Of a stretch of 64,000 nt of DNA, positions 1 to 9,820 are shown in pieces (position 1 is the stretch's first letter; every line of letters starts with the position of its first letter). The notes under the pieces are model-generated. The model was not told where the DNA came from, did not search any database, and worked only from the letters and a program-made list of their open reading frames with translations. The stretch comes from Roseateles noduli (GTDB taxonomy: Bacteria > Pseudomonadota > Gammaproteobacteria > Burkholderiales > Burkholderiaceae_C). A program made the position numbers and the translations under genes. The stretch covers positions 174,167 through 238,166 of the forward strand of contig NIOE01000015.1 in assembly GCA_002205125.1 (NCBI GenBank), in the 5' to 3' direction.

Positions 1-14
1 GTAATCGTCACAGG

Positions 15-43
15 CGTCGCCGGTGTTGCCGAGGTCGGCGACG
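15..43. terminator. Possible hairpin before the sugar ABC operon
   Basis: Two 8-base arms (cgtcgccg and cggcgacg) are perfectly complementary across a 13-base loop. It lies about 110 bases before the first permease gene and could be the terminator or 3' end structure of a gene outside the window. No T-run follows, so a rho-independent terminator is not proven. Confidence 0.25.
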
Positions 44-152
44 TCGGCGGCGCCGGCCCCGAGGGGGCGGACCGACCGCACCGGCCGGACCTCCCCCGCT
101 CCGTTTCCCCGACGCGCCGTCCGCGGCGCGTTCCTCAGGTCCGCTCCTCCGC

Positions 153-1031
153 ATGTCCGCTTCCCGAGCCCCCCGCAGTCCCTGGCTTCCCAAGCTGGTG
201 GTCGCGCCGACCTTCCTCGTCTCCTTCCTGTTCATCTACGGCCTGATGGCGTGGAACGGCTACCTGTCGCTGTCCGCGTCGCGGCTGCTGCCGAACTACG
301 AGTTCGTCGGCCTGGACCAGTACCGCGCGCTGTTCGACAACGAGCGCTGGTGGCTGGCGCTGACCAACCTGGGCATCTTCGGCGCGCTGTTCATCGGCGG
401 CGCGATGGCCGTGGGCCTGCTGCTGGCCATCCTGCTGGATCAGAAGATCCGCGGCGAAGGCGTGCTGCGCACGGTGTACCTGTACCCGATGGCGCTGTCC
501 TTCATCGTGACGGGCACGGCGTGGAAGTGGATCCTCAACCCGGGCCTGGGCATCGAGCACCTGATGCAGCAGTGGGGCTTCGAGAACTTCAGCTTCGGCT
601 GGCTGGTCGATCCGGACATGGCGATCTACTGCGTCGTCATCGCCGGCGTGTGGCAGTCCGCGGGCTTCGTGATGGCGCTGTTCCTGGCGGGACTGCGCGG
701 CATCGACGATTCGATCATCAAGGCCGCGCAGGTCGACGGCGCCTCGCTGCCGCGCATCTACTGGCGCATCATCATCCCGACGCTGCGGCCGGTGTTCTTC
801 TCAACGCTGATGGTCGTGGCGCACATCGCCATCAAGAGCTTCGACCTCGTGATGGCGCTGACCGCGGGCGGCCCCGGATACGCCACCGACCTGCCGGCGA
901 CCTTCATGTACACGATGGCGTTCTCGCGCGGCCAGATCGGCCTGGGCGCGGCCAGCGCCACGGTGATGCTGGCCACGATCGCGGCCATCGTCGTTCCTTA
1001 TCTCTATTCCGAGCTCCGCTCGAAGAAGTAA
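153..1031 (+). CDS. Sugar ABC transporter permease (MalF/UgpA type)
   Basis: This is a 292-residue inner-membrane permease of a binding-protein-dependent importer for carbohydrates or glycerol-3-phosphate. A hydrophobic first segment lies at about residues 14-33 and several more follow. The cytoplasmic EAA loop that docks on the ATPase is clear at about residues 188-210 (K-A-A-Q-V-D-G, then R-I-I-I-P). The second permease starts 16 bases after its stop and the ATPase follows, so the three form one operon. The periplasmic binding protein that would define the substrate is not in view and probably lies upstream. The start codon has only a weak ribosome site (ctcctccgc), so a different start is possible. 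The substrate is not predictable from this sequence. Confidence 0.9.
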   Translation: MSASRAPRSPWLPKLVVAPTFLVSFLFIYGLMAWNGYLSLSASRLLPNYEFVGLDQYRALFDNERWWLALTNLGIFGALFIGGAMAVGLLLAILLDQKIRGEGVLRTVYLYPMALSFIVTGTAWKWILNPGLGIEHLMQQWGFENFSFGWLVDPDMAIYCVVIAGVWQSAGFVMALFLAGLRGIDDSIIKAAQVDGASLPRIYWRIIIPTLRPVFFSTLMVVAHIAIKSFDLVMALTAGGPGYATDLPATFMYTMAFSRGQIGLGAASATVMLATIAAIVVPYLYSELRSKK

Positions 1032-1047
1032 CCCCGGGCGCCGCGAC

Positions 1048-1947
1048 ATGAGTACCCTCTCCTCCCCTTCCGGTCCTCCCTCCTCCGGGGGATCCCGCAG
1101 CCTCACCGTGCAGCGCCTGCTGCTGTGGGCCGTGCTGCTGGTCTTCGCCTTCTTCTTCCTGCTGCCGCTGTACGTGATGGTCAGCACCTCGCTCAAGGGC
1201 ATGGACGAGGTGCGCAACGGCACCCTGCTGTCGGTGCCGCTGGCGCCGTCGCTGGACGCGTGGTCCAAGGCCTGGACCAGCGCCTGCACCGGCACCGACT
1301 GCGGCGGGCTCAAGCCCTTCTTCATGAACTCGGTGCTGATGGTGGTGCCGGCGGTGCTGATCTCCACCGCGCTGGGCGCGATCAACGGCTACGTGCTGAC
1401 CAAGTGGCGCTTCCGCGGCAGCGAGCTGCTGTTCGGGCTGCTGCTCTTCGGCGTGTTCATGCCCATGCAGGTCGTGCTGCTGCCGATGAGCCAGGTGCTG
1501 GGCACGCTGGGCATCGCCAGCTCGGTGTGGGGCCTGATCCTGGTCCACATCCTGGCCGGCATGCCGTCCACCACGCTGTTCTTCCGCAACTACTACGCCG
1601 GCCTGCCCGACGAACTGATCAAGGCGGCGACGCTGGACGGCGCCTCCTTCTTCCAGATCTTCTGGCGCATCGTCGTGCCGCTGTCCACGCCCATCCTGGT
1701 CGTGACGCTGATCTGGCAGTTCACCTCGATCTGGAACGACTTCCTGTACGGGGTGGTGTTCTCCGGGGCCGACAGCAAGCCGATCACGGTCGGGCTGAAC
1801 AACCTGGCCAACACGTCCAGCTCGGTCAAGGAATACAACGTGGACATGGCCGCGGCGCTGATCGCCGCGCTGCCGACGCTCGTGGTCTACGTGGTCGCGG
1901 GCAAGTATTTCGTGCGCGGGCTGACCGCCGGCGCCGTCAAGGGTTAA
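1048..1947 (+). CDS. Sugar ABC transporter permease (MalG/UgpE type)
   Basis: This 299-residue protein is the second permease of the importer. After a Ser/Pro/Gly-rich N-terminus it has a first membrane segment at about residues 27-50, where Phe, Leu and Val dominate. The EAA loop sits at about residues 190-212 (K-A-A-T-L-D-G-A-S, then R-I-V-V-P). The C-terminus ends with R-G-L-T-A-G-A-V-K-G, which is typical of MalG-like permeases. It is 16 bases downstream of the first permease and 12 bases upstream of the ATPase. By family knowledge it pairs with the first permease to form the membrane pore. Substrate remains unknown. Confidence 0.9.
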   Translation: MSTLSSPSGPPSSGGSRSLTVQRLLLWAVLLVFAFFFLLPLYVMVSTSLKGMDEVRNGTLLSVPLAPSLDAWSKAWTSACTGTDCGGLKPFFMNSVLMVVPAVLISTALGAINGYVLTKWRFRGSELLFGLLLFGVFMPMQVVLLPMSQVLGTLGIASSVWGLILVHILAGMPSTTLFFRNYYAGLPDELIKAATLDGASFFQIFWRIVVPLSTPILVVTLIWQFTSIWNDFLYGVVFSGADSKPITVGLNNLANTSSSVKEYNVDMAAALIAALPTLVVYVVAGKYFVRGLTAGAVKG

Positions 1948-1959
1948 GAGGAGTCAAGC

Positions 1960-3039
<1,080 letters not shown>

Positions 3040-4012
3040 TGCCGCGGGCGGGGCCGGGAGGCCTCACCCGCAGCCAGATCGTCTGCGCCACGAGCACCAC
3101 GGCCAGCCCCAGCGCGATCCAGGCCGAGCCGTCGGACCCTGACATCGGCGAGGCGGTCTGCTTCACGTACACGCCGATCAGGCCCCAGACGGCGGCGCCG
3201 GCATAACCGAGCGCCGCAGGGCCGGTGCCGGGCGCGTGCAGGCGCGCGTTCGCGACCAGCAGCAGCAAGGCGGCCAGCGCCCATAGGACCAGCGTCCAGG
3301 GCAACTGGTCCTGCGTCGGCAGCACCTGCGCGGCGACAACGGTCTGCGCGGTGTCCAGGAACGCGGCCAGCGACAACCAGCCCGCATGCAGCGCCAGCGG
3401 GAACACCGCCAGCCAGGACTGCGCGCCGCGCGGCATCGCGCGCGCCACCAGCATCAGCGCCCACAGCAGGCTCGCCAGCGCCGCCCAGATGACGGCCAGC
3501 GCCAGCCCGAACCACTGCTGGGAGAACACGATCATCCAGCTCGCGGTCAGCCCGAAGCCGATGACGACCAGCCAGTGGCAGCGGTGGGAATCACGGTGCC
3601 CCTCGCGGTCCGGCACCGGCTGGCCGCGCAGCAGCCACACGGCGAAGACCAGGTCGAGCAGGAAGATCACCCCCCAGATCGAGAAGGCATAGCCGTCGGC
3701 GACGAGCAGCGTCGGGAAACGGTCGGAAATGGCGCCGTTGTCCGGGCCGAAGACGCCGCGCTGCGACGCCCAGGCCACCAGGGGCATGGCCAGCGCGCTG
3801 AGGATGACGAGGATCTGGAGCATGACCCCTCATGGGCAAGGCACATGCCTCCGGCAAGCCGTGCGGTCTCGCAGAAGACTCCGGAATGCCAAGCGCGGGC
3901 TCTCCACGGCTCAGGGGGCGTCCCTCCGGGAACCCCCAGAACCATTCCGGCCCCACAAGCGTTCGCTGACCTCGCGCCTGCGATTGCCGCAGCGGCCGCC
4001 GATCCACTGTTA

Positions 4013-6121
4013 ATGCATACAGCTATGATCGCGGCCATGTGCCCCGTTGCCCTCGCCGACACGCAGAACGACGTCTTCGCCGACCTCAACCCCGAGCAAC
4101 GCTCGGCGGTGGAGCACGGCCTCGGCGACGCCGCCCAGGACGGCCACGGACCGCTGCTGGTGATCGCGGGCGCTGGCTCAGGGAAGACGAAGACGCTCGC
4201 GTCGCGCGTGGCACGCCTGATCCAGTCCGGCGCGGATCCTCAGCGCCTGCTGCTGCTGACCTTCTCCCGCCGCGCCGCCGGCGAGATGGAACGCCGCGCG
4301 GGTCGTGTGCTGCATCGCGCACTGGGCCTGGCCTCGACGCAAGCTCCGCCACGTTTTCCGTGGGCCGGCACCTTCCACAGCGTGGGCGCGCGGCTGCTGC
4401 GCGAATACGCCCATCGCATCGGCTTGGCGCCCAACTTCACCATCCTCGACCGCGCCGACGCCGAGGACCTGATGGGCCTGCAGCGGCAGGCGCTCGGCCT
4501 GGCGGAAACCACCGAGCGTTTTCCGCTGAAGGGGACCTGCCTCAACATCTATTCGCGCGTGGTCAACAGCGAGGCGCGGCTGGACCAGGTGCTGCAGGAG
4601 CACTTCCCCTGGTGCTTCGCGGTCCACGACGAGCTCAAGCGCCTGTTCAAGGCTTACGTCGAGGAGAAGCAGCACCAGCAGCTGCTGGACTACGACGACC
4701 TGCTGCTCTACTGGTCGGAGCTGATGGGCGATGACGCGCTGGCCGCGGAACTCGGCGAGCGCTTCCAGCACGTGCTGGTGGACGAGTACCAGGACACCAA
4801 CCGGCTGCAGGCGACGATCCTGAAGCGGCTCAAGCCGCGCGGCGACCGGCTGACGGTGGTCGGGGACGACGCGCAGGCGATCTACTCGTTCCGCGCGGCG
4901 GAGGTGCGCAACATCCTGGAGTTCCCGGCGCAGTTCGATCCGCCGGCGCGCGTGGTCGCGCTGGAGCGCAACTACCGCTCGACGCAGCCCATCCTGGACG
5001 CGTCCAACGCGGTGATCGCGATGGCGCGCGAGCGGCACGAGAAGCGCCTGTGGACCGACAAGGCGTCCAGCGAGCTGCCGCATCTGGTGACCGTCGACGA
5101 CGAGGCGCGTCAGGCGCAATGGGTCGCGGACAAGGTGCTGGAACGCCGCGAGCAGGGCCTGAAGCTGACGCGTCAGGCGGTACTGTTCCGGACCTCCAGC
5201 CACGCGGCGCCGCTGGAACTGGAGCTGACGCGGCGCAACATCCCGTTCGTCAAGTTCGGCGGGCTGAAATTCCTCGAGAGCACGCATGTGAAGGACGTGC
5301 TCAGCGTGCTGCGCTGGGCCGAGAACCCGCGCGGCCGGCTGGCGGGATTCCGTGTGGCGCAGCTGCTGCCGGGCTTCGGCCCGGCGAGCGCGAGACGACT
5401 GCTCGACACGATGTCGCCAGCCGCCGATCCGGCGCGGGCGCTGCGCGACTTCGAGCCGCCGCGCGCCGCGGCTTCTTCGTGGGCGGCCTTGCGCGATCTG
5501 ATGCTGCAGTTGATCTCGGGCGCGAGCTGGCCGCTGGATCTGGAGGAAGCGGTGCAGTGGTACGCGCCGCATCTGGAGCGGCTGTACGACGACGCGCCGG
5601 TGCGGCTCGCCGACCTGGAGCAGATCACGCGCATCGCGCAGGGCTACGGATCGCGGGAGCGTTTCCTGACCGAGCTGACGCTGGACCCGCCGGACGCGAG
5701 CAGCGACGAGTCGGGCGTGCCGCTGAAGGACGAGGACTACCTGATCCTGTCGACCATCCATTCCGCCAAGGGCCAGGAGTGGAATGCGGTGTACCTGCTG
5801 AACTGCGTGGACGGCTGCATGCCGTCGGACCTGAGCACCGGCGCGCAGGCGCAGATCGAGGAGGAGCGGCGGCTGCTCTACGTCGCGATGACGCGGGCGA
5901 AGGACCATCTGGCGGTGATGGTGCCGCAGCGCTTCTACGTGACGCAGCAGACGCGCCACGGCGACCGGCACCTCTACGCGAGCGTGTCGCGTTTCCTGCC
6001 CGGCAAGGTGGTGCGTCACTTCGAGAAGGTGGGCCCCGCCAACCAGGCGCAGGCGCCGCTGCCGGAACTCGTGAAGCCGGCGATGGACGTCGCGGCGAAG
6101 CTGCGCAAGGCCTGGGACTGA
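4013..6121 (+). CDS. UvrD/Rep-family ATP-dependent DNA helicase
   Basis: This superfamily 1 helicase of about 702 residues unwinds DNA 3' to 5' and probably acts in repair or replication restart. Counting from this start, Walker A is at residues 52-59 (AGAGSGKT) and the DEYQD Walker B at 257-261. Q-A-I-Y-S-F-R follows (motif III), and the C-terminal motifs include S-T-I-H-S-A-K-G-Q-E-W and V-A-M-T-R-A-K. In-frame ATGs at 4013, 4025 and 4037 are all possible starts and none has a strong ribosome site. It is shorter than classic UvrD (about 720) or PcrA, and closest in style to the Rep-like helicases annotated simply as UvrD-type. It is transcribed away from the TspO-like gene. Confidence 0.9.
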   Translation: MHTAMIAAMCPVALADTQNDVFADLNPEQRSAVEHGLGDAAQDGHGPLLVIAGAGSGKTKTLASRVARLIQSGADPQRLLLLTFSRRAAGEMERRAGRVLHRALGLASTQAPPRFPWAGTFHSVGARLLREYAHRIGLAPNFTILDRADAEDLMGLQRQALGLAETTERFPLKGTCLNIYSRVVNSEARLDQVLQEHFPWCFAVHDELKRLFKAYVEEKQHQQLLDYDDLLLYWSELMGDDALAAELGERFQHVLVDEYQDTNRLQATILKRLKPRGDRLTVVGDDAQAIYSFRAAEVRNILEFPAQFDPPARVVALERNYRSTQPILDASNAVIAMARERHEKRLWTDKASSELPHLVTVDDEARQAQWVADKVLERREQGLKLTRQAVLFRTSSHAAPLELELTRRNIPFVKFGGLKFLESTHVKDVLSVLRWAENPRGRLAGFRVAQLLPGFGPASARRLLDTMSPAADPARALRDFEPPRAAASSWAALRDLMLQLISGASWPLDLEEAVQWYAPHLERLYDDAPVRLADLEQITRIAQGYGSRERFLTELTLDPPDASSDESGVPLKDEDYLILSTIHSAKGQEWNAVYLLNCVDGCMPSDLSTGAQAQIEEERRLLYVAMTRAKDHLAVMVPQRFYVTQQTRHGDRHLYASVSRFLPGKVVRHFEKVGPANQAQAPLPELVKPAMDVAAKLRKAWD

Positions 6122-6253
6122 GTTCCCCCATCGGGGCGACTGGATCCCCCGTCACGATCGATTCAATCCCTCATTGGTGCGCACTCTTCGCGTTCGTCGC
6201 GGAGCTGCAACTGGGTGGAGGGCGAGGCGCCGGAGCGCTCATAGCATGAAGGC

Positions 6254-6748
6254 ATGCAGTCTCCCGCCCTTGCCAAAGCGGCTGCCGCACTCCTCGCGGC
6301 CTGCCCGCCCAGCCTGATCCCGCAGTGGATCCAGGACGTCAACACACTCGTCGGTCTGATCGGCTTCGCGATCACGCTGGTGGTGTGGTGGCAAGTGAAG
6401 AACGTGAGGCTGTCGTTCCGATTGCGAGTTCGCATTCCCGCCATCACCAAGAGTCTGGATGAGACCCTGGCTCTCCTTGACAAGGAACTCGATCTGCAGG
6501 ATCGGAACCGACGGCGTCTGCGGTCGACCTTCTCTTCTTCCTTTGCCCACCTGGAAGCCGTGCTTCCTATCGCGCCGTCCCCTGCGCGCCAGGCAGTCGA
6601 GCAAGCCATCGACTTCGTCGCAAAGGCGATGGATGCCCTGGAAACCGACTCCGCAGTCGACGAGGGCGTCGAGGCCAAGGCGCGAGACGCCGTCGGACGG
6701 GCATCGACTCAACTTCACCATGCATCTGAAAACCTTCTGTGGGATTAA
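6254..6748 (+). CDS. Unknown small membrane protein with coiled-coil tail
   Basis: This 164-residue protein has no family that I recognise. One membrane segment lies at about residues 32-48 (L-V-G-L-I-G-F-A-I-T-L-V-V-W-W). It is followed by a long, charged, mainly helical region with Leu/Asp/Arg heptad-like spacing, so an anchored coiled coil facing the cytoplasm is likely. The next gene begins three bases after its stop (or overlaps it if a GTG start is used), so the two are translated together. Codon use is a little less extreme in GC than its neighbours. The pair could be a small accessory or defence-type module, but nothing in the sequence proves this. Confidence 0.6.
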   Translation: MQSPALAKAAAALLAACPPSLIPQWIQDVNTLVGLIGFAITLVVWWQVKNVRLSFRLRVRIPAITKSLDETLALLDKELDLQDRNRRRLRSTFSSSFAHLEAVLPIAPSPARQAVEQAIDFVAKAMDALETDSAVDEGVEAKARDAVGRASTQLHHASENLLWD

Positions 6749-6750
6749 CC

Positions 6751-7245
6751 ATGCACTTCGACATTGAATGCCAATCTCTCATCTCCGTACTGCACGGGCA
6801 GACGCTTGCTCGCAAGGTCCAATGGCAGAAGCCGGCCGACGCGCCCGCAGGAAAGGGAGAGGATCGAAGCGCACTCCGGTACGAGGCGACGTATCACGAG
6901 GCGCGCTTCGCGCTCTATCAGCAGGATGGTCTCCAACGGAACCCGTCAACGGGAATGGACGGTTCTTCGATCTGGTTCGTGCTGGCCATCCTCGACGAAC
7001 AGGACTCGGAATTCTGGCGCGAGGTGGATTCGAACGGCAGCGTCAGTCGCCTGTATCGCCTGGTCCAACGCCGTGCGACGCCCATCGACCAGATCTACGC
7101 CGCCATCGTCGACCCCGTCTACGAACAGCTCGACCGTGAAGCGGCGGAGTACCGACGAGAGAATTCCGGCTGGCGAGCCAGTCTCCGTCGATTCAAGCGG
7201 ACGTTCGTCGCGCGCTTCATGTCGATGCCTTCGGCGCGCGCGTAA
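6751..7245 (+). CDS. Unknown protein coupled to the preceding membrane protein
   Basis: This 164-residue protein is soluble by composition and has no motif I recognise. It begins M-H-F-D-I-E-C-Q-S-L and contains many aromatic and acidic residues in the first 110 positions, with a basic C-terminal end (R-R-F-K-R-T-F-V-A-R). An in-frame GTG at 6739 would overlap the upstream gene, but the ATG at 6751 is the simpler choice. Together with the upstream coiled-coil membrane protein it forms a two-gene unit. A strong perfect hairpin lies about 30 bases downstream and may end the transcript. Confidence 0.6.
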   Translation: MHFDIECQSLISVLHGQTLARKVQWQKPADAPAGKGEDRSALRYEATYHEARFALYQQDGLQRNPSTGMDGSSIWFVLAILDEQDSEFWREVDSNGSVSRLYRLVQRRATPIDQIYAAIVDPVYEQLDREAAEYRRENSGWRASLRRFKRTFVARFMSMPSARA

Positions 7246-7274
7246 CGCACGTTACGGCAAGCCCGGATGGCGGT

Positions 7275-7304
7275 CCGTCGCGAAGAACTTAAACTTCGCG
7301 ACGG
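7275..7304. terminator. Perfect 11-bp hairpin downstream of the unknown gene pair
   Basis: The arms ccgtcgcgaag and cttcgcgacgg pair perfectly around an 8-base A/T-rich loop. It sits just after the two-gene unit and about 90 bases before the peptidase gene. There is no clear T-run, so it may be a transcript-end structure or a rho-dependent stop rather than a classic terminator. Three spaced copies of a ccggac motif follow at about 7335-7370. Confidence 0.45.
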
Positions 7305-7394
7305 TCAAACCCTGACCCCGCGCTTTCCGGAAGATCTCCGGACAAGTTCCCGGACCACCTCCCGGACCCAGCCCGCCAGCCCAGCCCGACCGCC

Positions 7395-8423
7395 GTGACG
7401 ATCCGCGACACCGTTCTCCGCACCCTCGCCCACACCAACTGGAAGCTCGCACTGCCGGCGCTGATCCTCACCTGCGGTTGCCTGATCGTGGAGGCCGCCA
7501 GCGACGATCCCGAGGTCGTCGTGCCGACGACCGCCCCCACGACGGCCGCGATCAGTCCCAACGGCGTCCTGACGCCCGCGCCGGCCGGCGCCTCCGCACC
7601 GGCGCCGACGGCATCCTCTCCCCTGATCGCCAAATCGCCGGACACGGTCGTCGCCCCGACGCCCTCCGACGAGCCGCTGATGAAGCTCCCCGTCAACGCC
7701 CGCCACATGCTGGTGGTCGACGACAGCGGGCGCGTGCTGATGTCCAAGGAACCGGACACCGTCGTGCCCATCGCCTCGCTGACCAAGCTGATGACGGCGA
7801 TGGTGGTGCTGGACGCGAAGCAGGACATGAACGAGGAGATCAAGATCGACGACGCCGACGTCGACCGCCTCAAGCACAGCAAGTCGCGCGTGCGCGTCGG
7901 CGCCACGATGAGCCGGGAAGCCGCGTTGGAACTGGCGCTGATCTCGTCCGAGAACCGGGCCGCGTCGGCGCTGGCTCGCCACTTCCCCGGCGGCATGCCG
8001 GCCTACGAGGCGGCCGTCGTCGCCAAGATCCGCGCGCTGGGGCTGTCGCACACGGCACTGGCCGACCCGACGGGACTCTCGCCCAACAACACCTCGACGG
8101 CCGCCGAGGTCGCCCGCATCGCCGCGGCTGCGTCCAAGTACCCCGTGATCGCGCGCATCAGCAGCGACAAGTCCAGCGCGGTCGAGGTCAACGGCCGCCC
8201 GCGCGAGCTGCGCAACACCAACCACCTGGTGGGCGCCAAGGGCTGGGACATCCGCCTGTCCAAGACCGGCTACACCGAAGAAGCCGGGCGCTGCCTGGCG
8301 ATGCGGATGAAGAGCGGCGGACAGACCATCACGGTCATCCTGCTGGACGCCGACGGCTCCGCGCAGCGCCTGCGCGACGCGGCCGCGATCCGCAAGTCGC
8401 TGGCGAAGATCGCCGCGGCCTGA
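7395..8423 (+). CDS. D-alanyl-D-alanine carboxypeptidase/endopeptidase (S11 family)
   Basis: This 342-residue penicillin-binding-type peptidase trims or cleaves peptidoglycan stem peptides in the periplasm. The three active-site motifs are all present: S128-L-T-K131, S185-E-N187 and K290-T-G. A hydrophobic N-terminal stretch (about residues 16-34) acts as export signal or anchor. It is followed by a Pro/Ala/Thr-rich linker up to about residue 90, so the catalytic domain is tethered. Length and the absence of a long C-terminal domain match PbpG (PBP7)-like endopeptidases better than DacA. The start is a GTG; no better ATG is available before the signal. A six-base hairpin (tccccc/ggggga) lies just downstream. 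Confidence 0.88.
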   Translation: MTIRDTVLRTLAHTNWKLALPALILTCGCLIVEAASDDPEVVVPTTAPTTAAISPNGVLTPAPAGASAPAPTASSPLIAKSPDTVVAPTPSDEPLMKLPVNARHMLVVDDSGRVLMSKEPDTVVPIASLTKLMTAMVVLDAKQDMNEEIKIDDADVDRLKHSKSRVRVGATMSREAALELALISSENRAASALARHFPGGMPAYEAAVVAKIRALGLSHTALADPTGLSPNNTSTAAEVARIAAAASKYPVIARISSDKSSAVEVNGRPRELRNTNHLVGAKGWDIRLSKTGYTEEAGRCLAMRMKSGGQTITVILLDADGSAQRLRDAAAIRKSLAKIAAA

Positions 8424-8582
8424 CCCCCCTCATTGCGCCTGTAATCCCCCTCGCGGGGGACGCGAACAGGTTCTTTGAGGCTGGTCAAACAACCATCAGA
8501 TTCGGCATTCGCGCCACGCCTCCTGTGGCCCATCACTCCTAGCATCTGCGGCTCCTCTCACCGCATGTCCAGGAGCCATCGC

Positions 8583-9110
8583 ATGCACCCTCATTCCCAG
8601 AAAACCACCGACGCCACGTCTGGCGCGCACACGCAACCCGACTTCCACCACGTGATCTATCGACTCGACCAATTGGCCGGGGAGACCCACAAGCTTCGGG
8701 AGGAGATGCAGGTCGGATTCGCCAAGGTTCACAGCGAATTGCAGACCATGAGGACGGATCAGGAGTCCTTCAAGAAGGAGCTCGCCGATCAGCGTCTCGA
8801 CTACACCAAGGAAATCAGCCAGTGCCGCGCCGAATTCCGGGCGGACCTCCATGCGAGCCGCGCTGAGTTCAAGGACGAGCTTCATGCCATGCGTGACAAG
8901 TTCAGCAAGGAATTCGGCGTCATGCTGGATCGCTCCAGGATCGACATGAAGGAGTTCGTCGCCTCGGTAGTCGCGACCGTCGACGACCGCATCAAGCTGA
9001 GCGGTCAGGCCTCGGACCTCCGGCTCCTCAAGTGGTGCGCCCGCGCCGCCCTCAGCTCGTCCGCCGCGGCGGGCAGCCTCGCGTACGCGGTGTCGAAGCT
9101 CATGCCGTGA
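8583..9110 (+). CDS. Coiled-coil protein with C-terminal membrane segment, paralogue A
   Basis: This 175-residue protein is mostly helical. A polar His/Thr/Ser-rich N-terminus is followed by a coiled coil (about residues 22-135) rich in Lys, Glu and Asp, and then a hydrophobic C-terminal segment (about residues 152-172). It is a tandem paralogue of the next gene: both are 175 residues, share the R-L-D motif near residues 26-34 and the L-L-[KR]-W-C-A end, and share the translation start context (ccaggag, then ATGCA). The start at 8583 has that ribosome site seven bases upstream, which decides against longer starts. It resembles DUF1640-like coiled-coil membrane proteins only in general layout. 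Function unknown. Confidence 0.65.
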   Translation: MHPHSQKTTDATSGAHTQPDFHHVIYRLDQLAGETHKLREEMQVGFAKVHSELQTMRTDQESFKKELADQRLDYTKEISQCRAEFRADLHASRAEFKDELHAMRDKFSKEFGVMLDRSRIDMKEFVASVVATVDDRIKLSGQASDLRLLKWCARAALSSSAAAGSLAYAVSKLMP

Positions 9111-9170
9111 TGCGGTCTGAGCTGCCCGTTCCGCCGCGCCCCTCACCGGAAGAAGTCCAGGAGTCGATAC

Positions 9171-9698
9171 ATGCATCCCGATACCGCACAGACCACCAAC
9201 GTCACCTTGCTGCCGCAGCAACCGCCGCAACAGCAACAGCAACAGCAATCCAACTTCGCCCTCGTCGTGCACCGGCTCGATGATCACTCTGCAAGGCTCG
9301 AGAAGCTCGATGCAAAGATCGAGAAGCTCGACGCGAAGGTGGAGGCACTACAAGCCGGACTGACCGCAGTCCGTCTCGAAACGCGAGACCAGATCCAGGC
9401 CTTGCGCAACGACATGCATACGCAGGGCCAGTCACTTCGCAACGACATTCAGGCTCAAGGGCAATCGCTTCACAAGGACATGCACACGCACTTCGAGAAG
9501 TTCCGAAAGGAAATGAAGGCCGACATGCGAGAAGTCGTGACCGCTGCGATGGCTCCCGTCAACGAGCGCTTCAACACGATGGACGAGCGCATCAAGCACG
9601 CGGTCACTGCGGCCGACAACAAGCTGCTCCGCTGGTGCGCCGGTTCGGCGGCCGGCTCTTCGGGCCTCGCCTACCTGGTGTCACGGCTGCTGTCATGA
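9171..9698 (+). CDS. Coiled-coil protein with C-terminal membrane segment, paralogue B
   Basis: This 175-residue protein is the second member of the tandem pair. It has an unusual Gln-rich stretch near residues 15-24, then repeated heptad-like units (K-L-D-A-K, twice, and pairs of R-N-D-[MI] with intervening Q-G-Q-S-L), and a C-terminal hydrophobic anchor. Internal repeats in the coil suggest length change by slippage. The ribosome site ccaggag is placed exactly as in paralogue A. The stop codon sits inside a 24-base perfect palindrome. The two proteins probably sit in the inner membrane with coils in the cytoplasm and may hetero-oligomerise; this is an inference. Confidence 0.65.
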   Translation: MHPDTAQTTNVTLLPQQPPQQQQQQQSNFALVVHRLDDHSARLEKLDAKIEKLDAKVEALQAGLTAVRLETRDQIQALRNDMHTQGQSLRNDIQAQGQSLHKDMHTHFEKFRKEMKADMREVVTAAMAPVNERFNTMDERIKHAVTAADNKLLRWCAGSAAGSSGLAYLVSRLLS

Positions 9699-9735
9699 CA
9701 GCAGCCGGAGGGAGCATCGTTCGCGCCTCCCTCCG
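9684..9735. terminator. Double hairpin: 24-bp palindrome over a stop codon plus 9-bp stem
   Basis: A perfect 24-base palindrome occupies 9684-9707 and contains the TGA stop of paralogue B at its centre. It is followed at once by a second stem (cggagggag and ctccctccg, 12-base loop) at 9706-9735. No T-run follows. Together they probably end the transcript of the coiled-coil pair or protect its 3' end; the palindrome could equally be a dimeric protein-binding site. Confidence 0.5.
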
Positions 9736-9820
9736 TCACCCGCAGTAGGCCCCGTCCTACCCGCCCCATGAGCCACCGGAGCTACTGTCGAGCCATATCG
9801 GCAGACCGGGTCCAGCCCTC

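Noticed and set aside
3386..4012. Upstream extension of the UvrD-like helicase
   Set aside because: It lies over the TspO-like gene on the other strand and lacks helicase similarity; the helicase fold begins near 4060.
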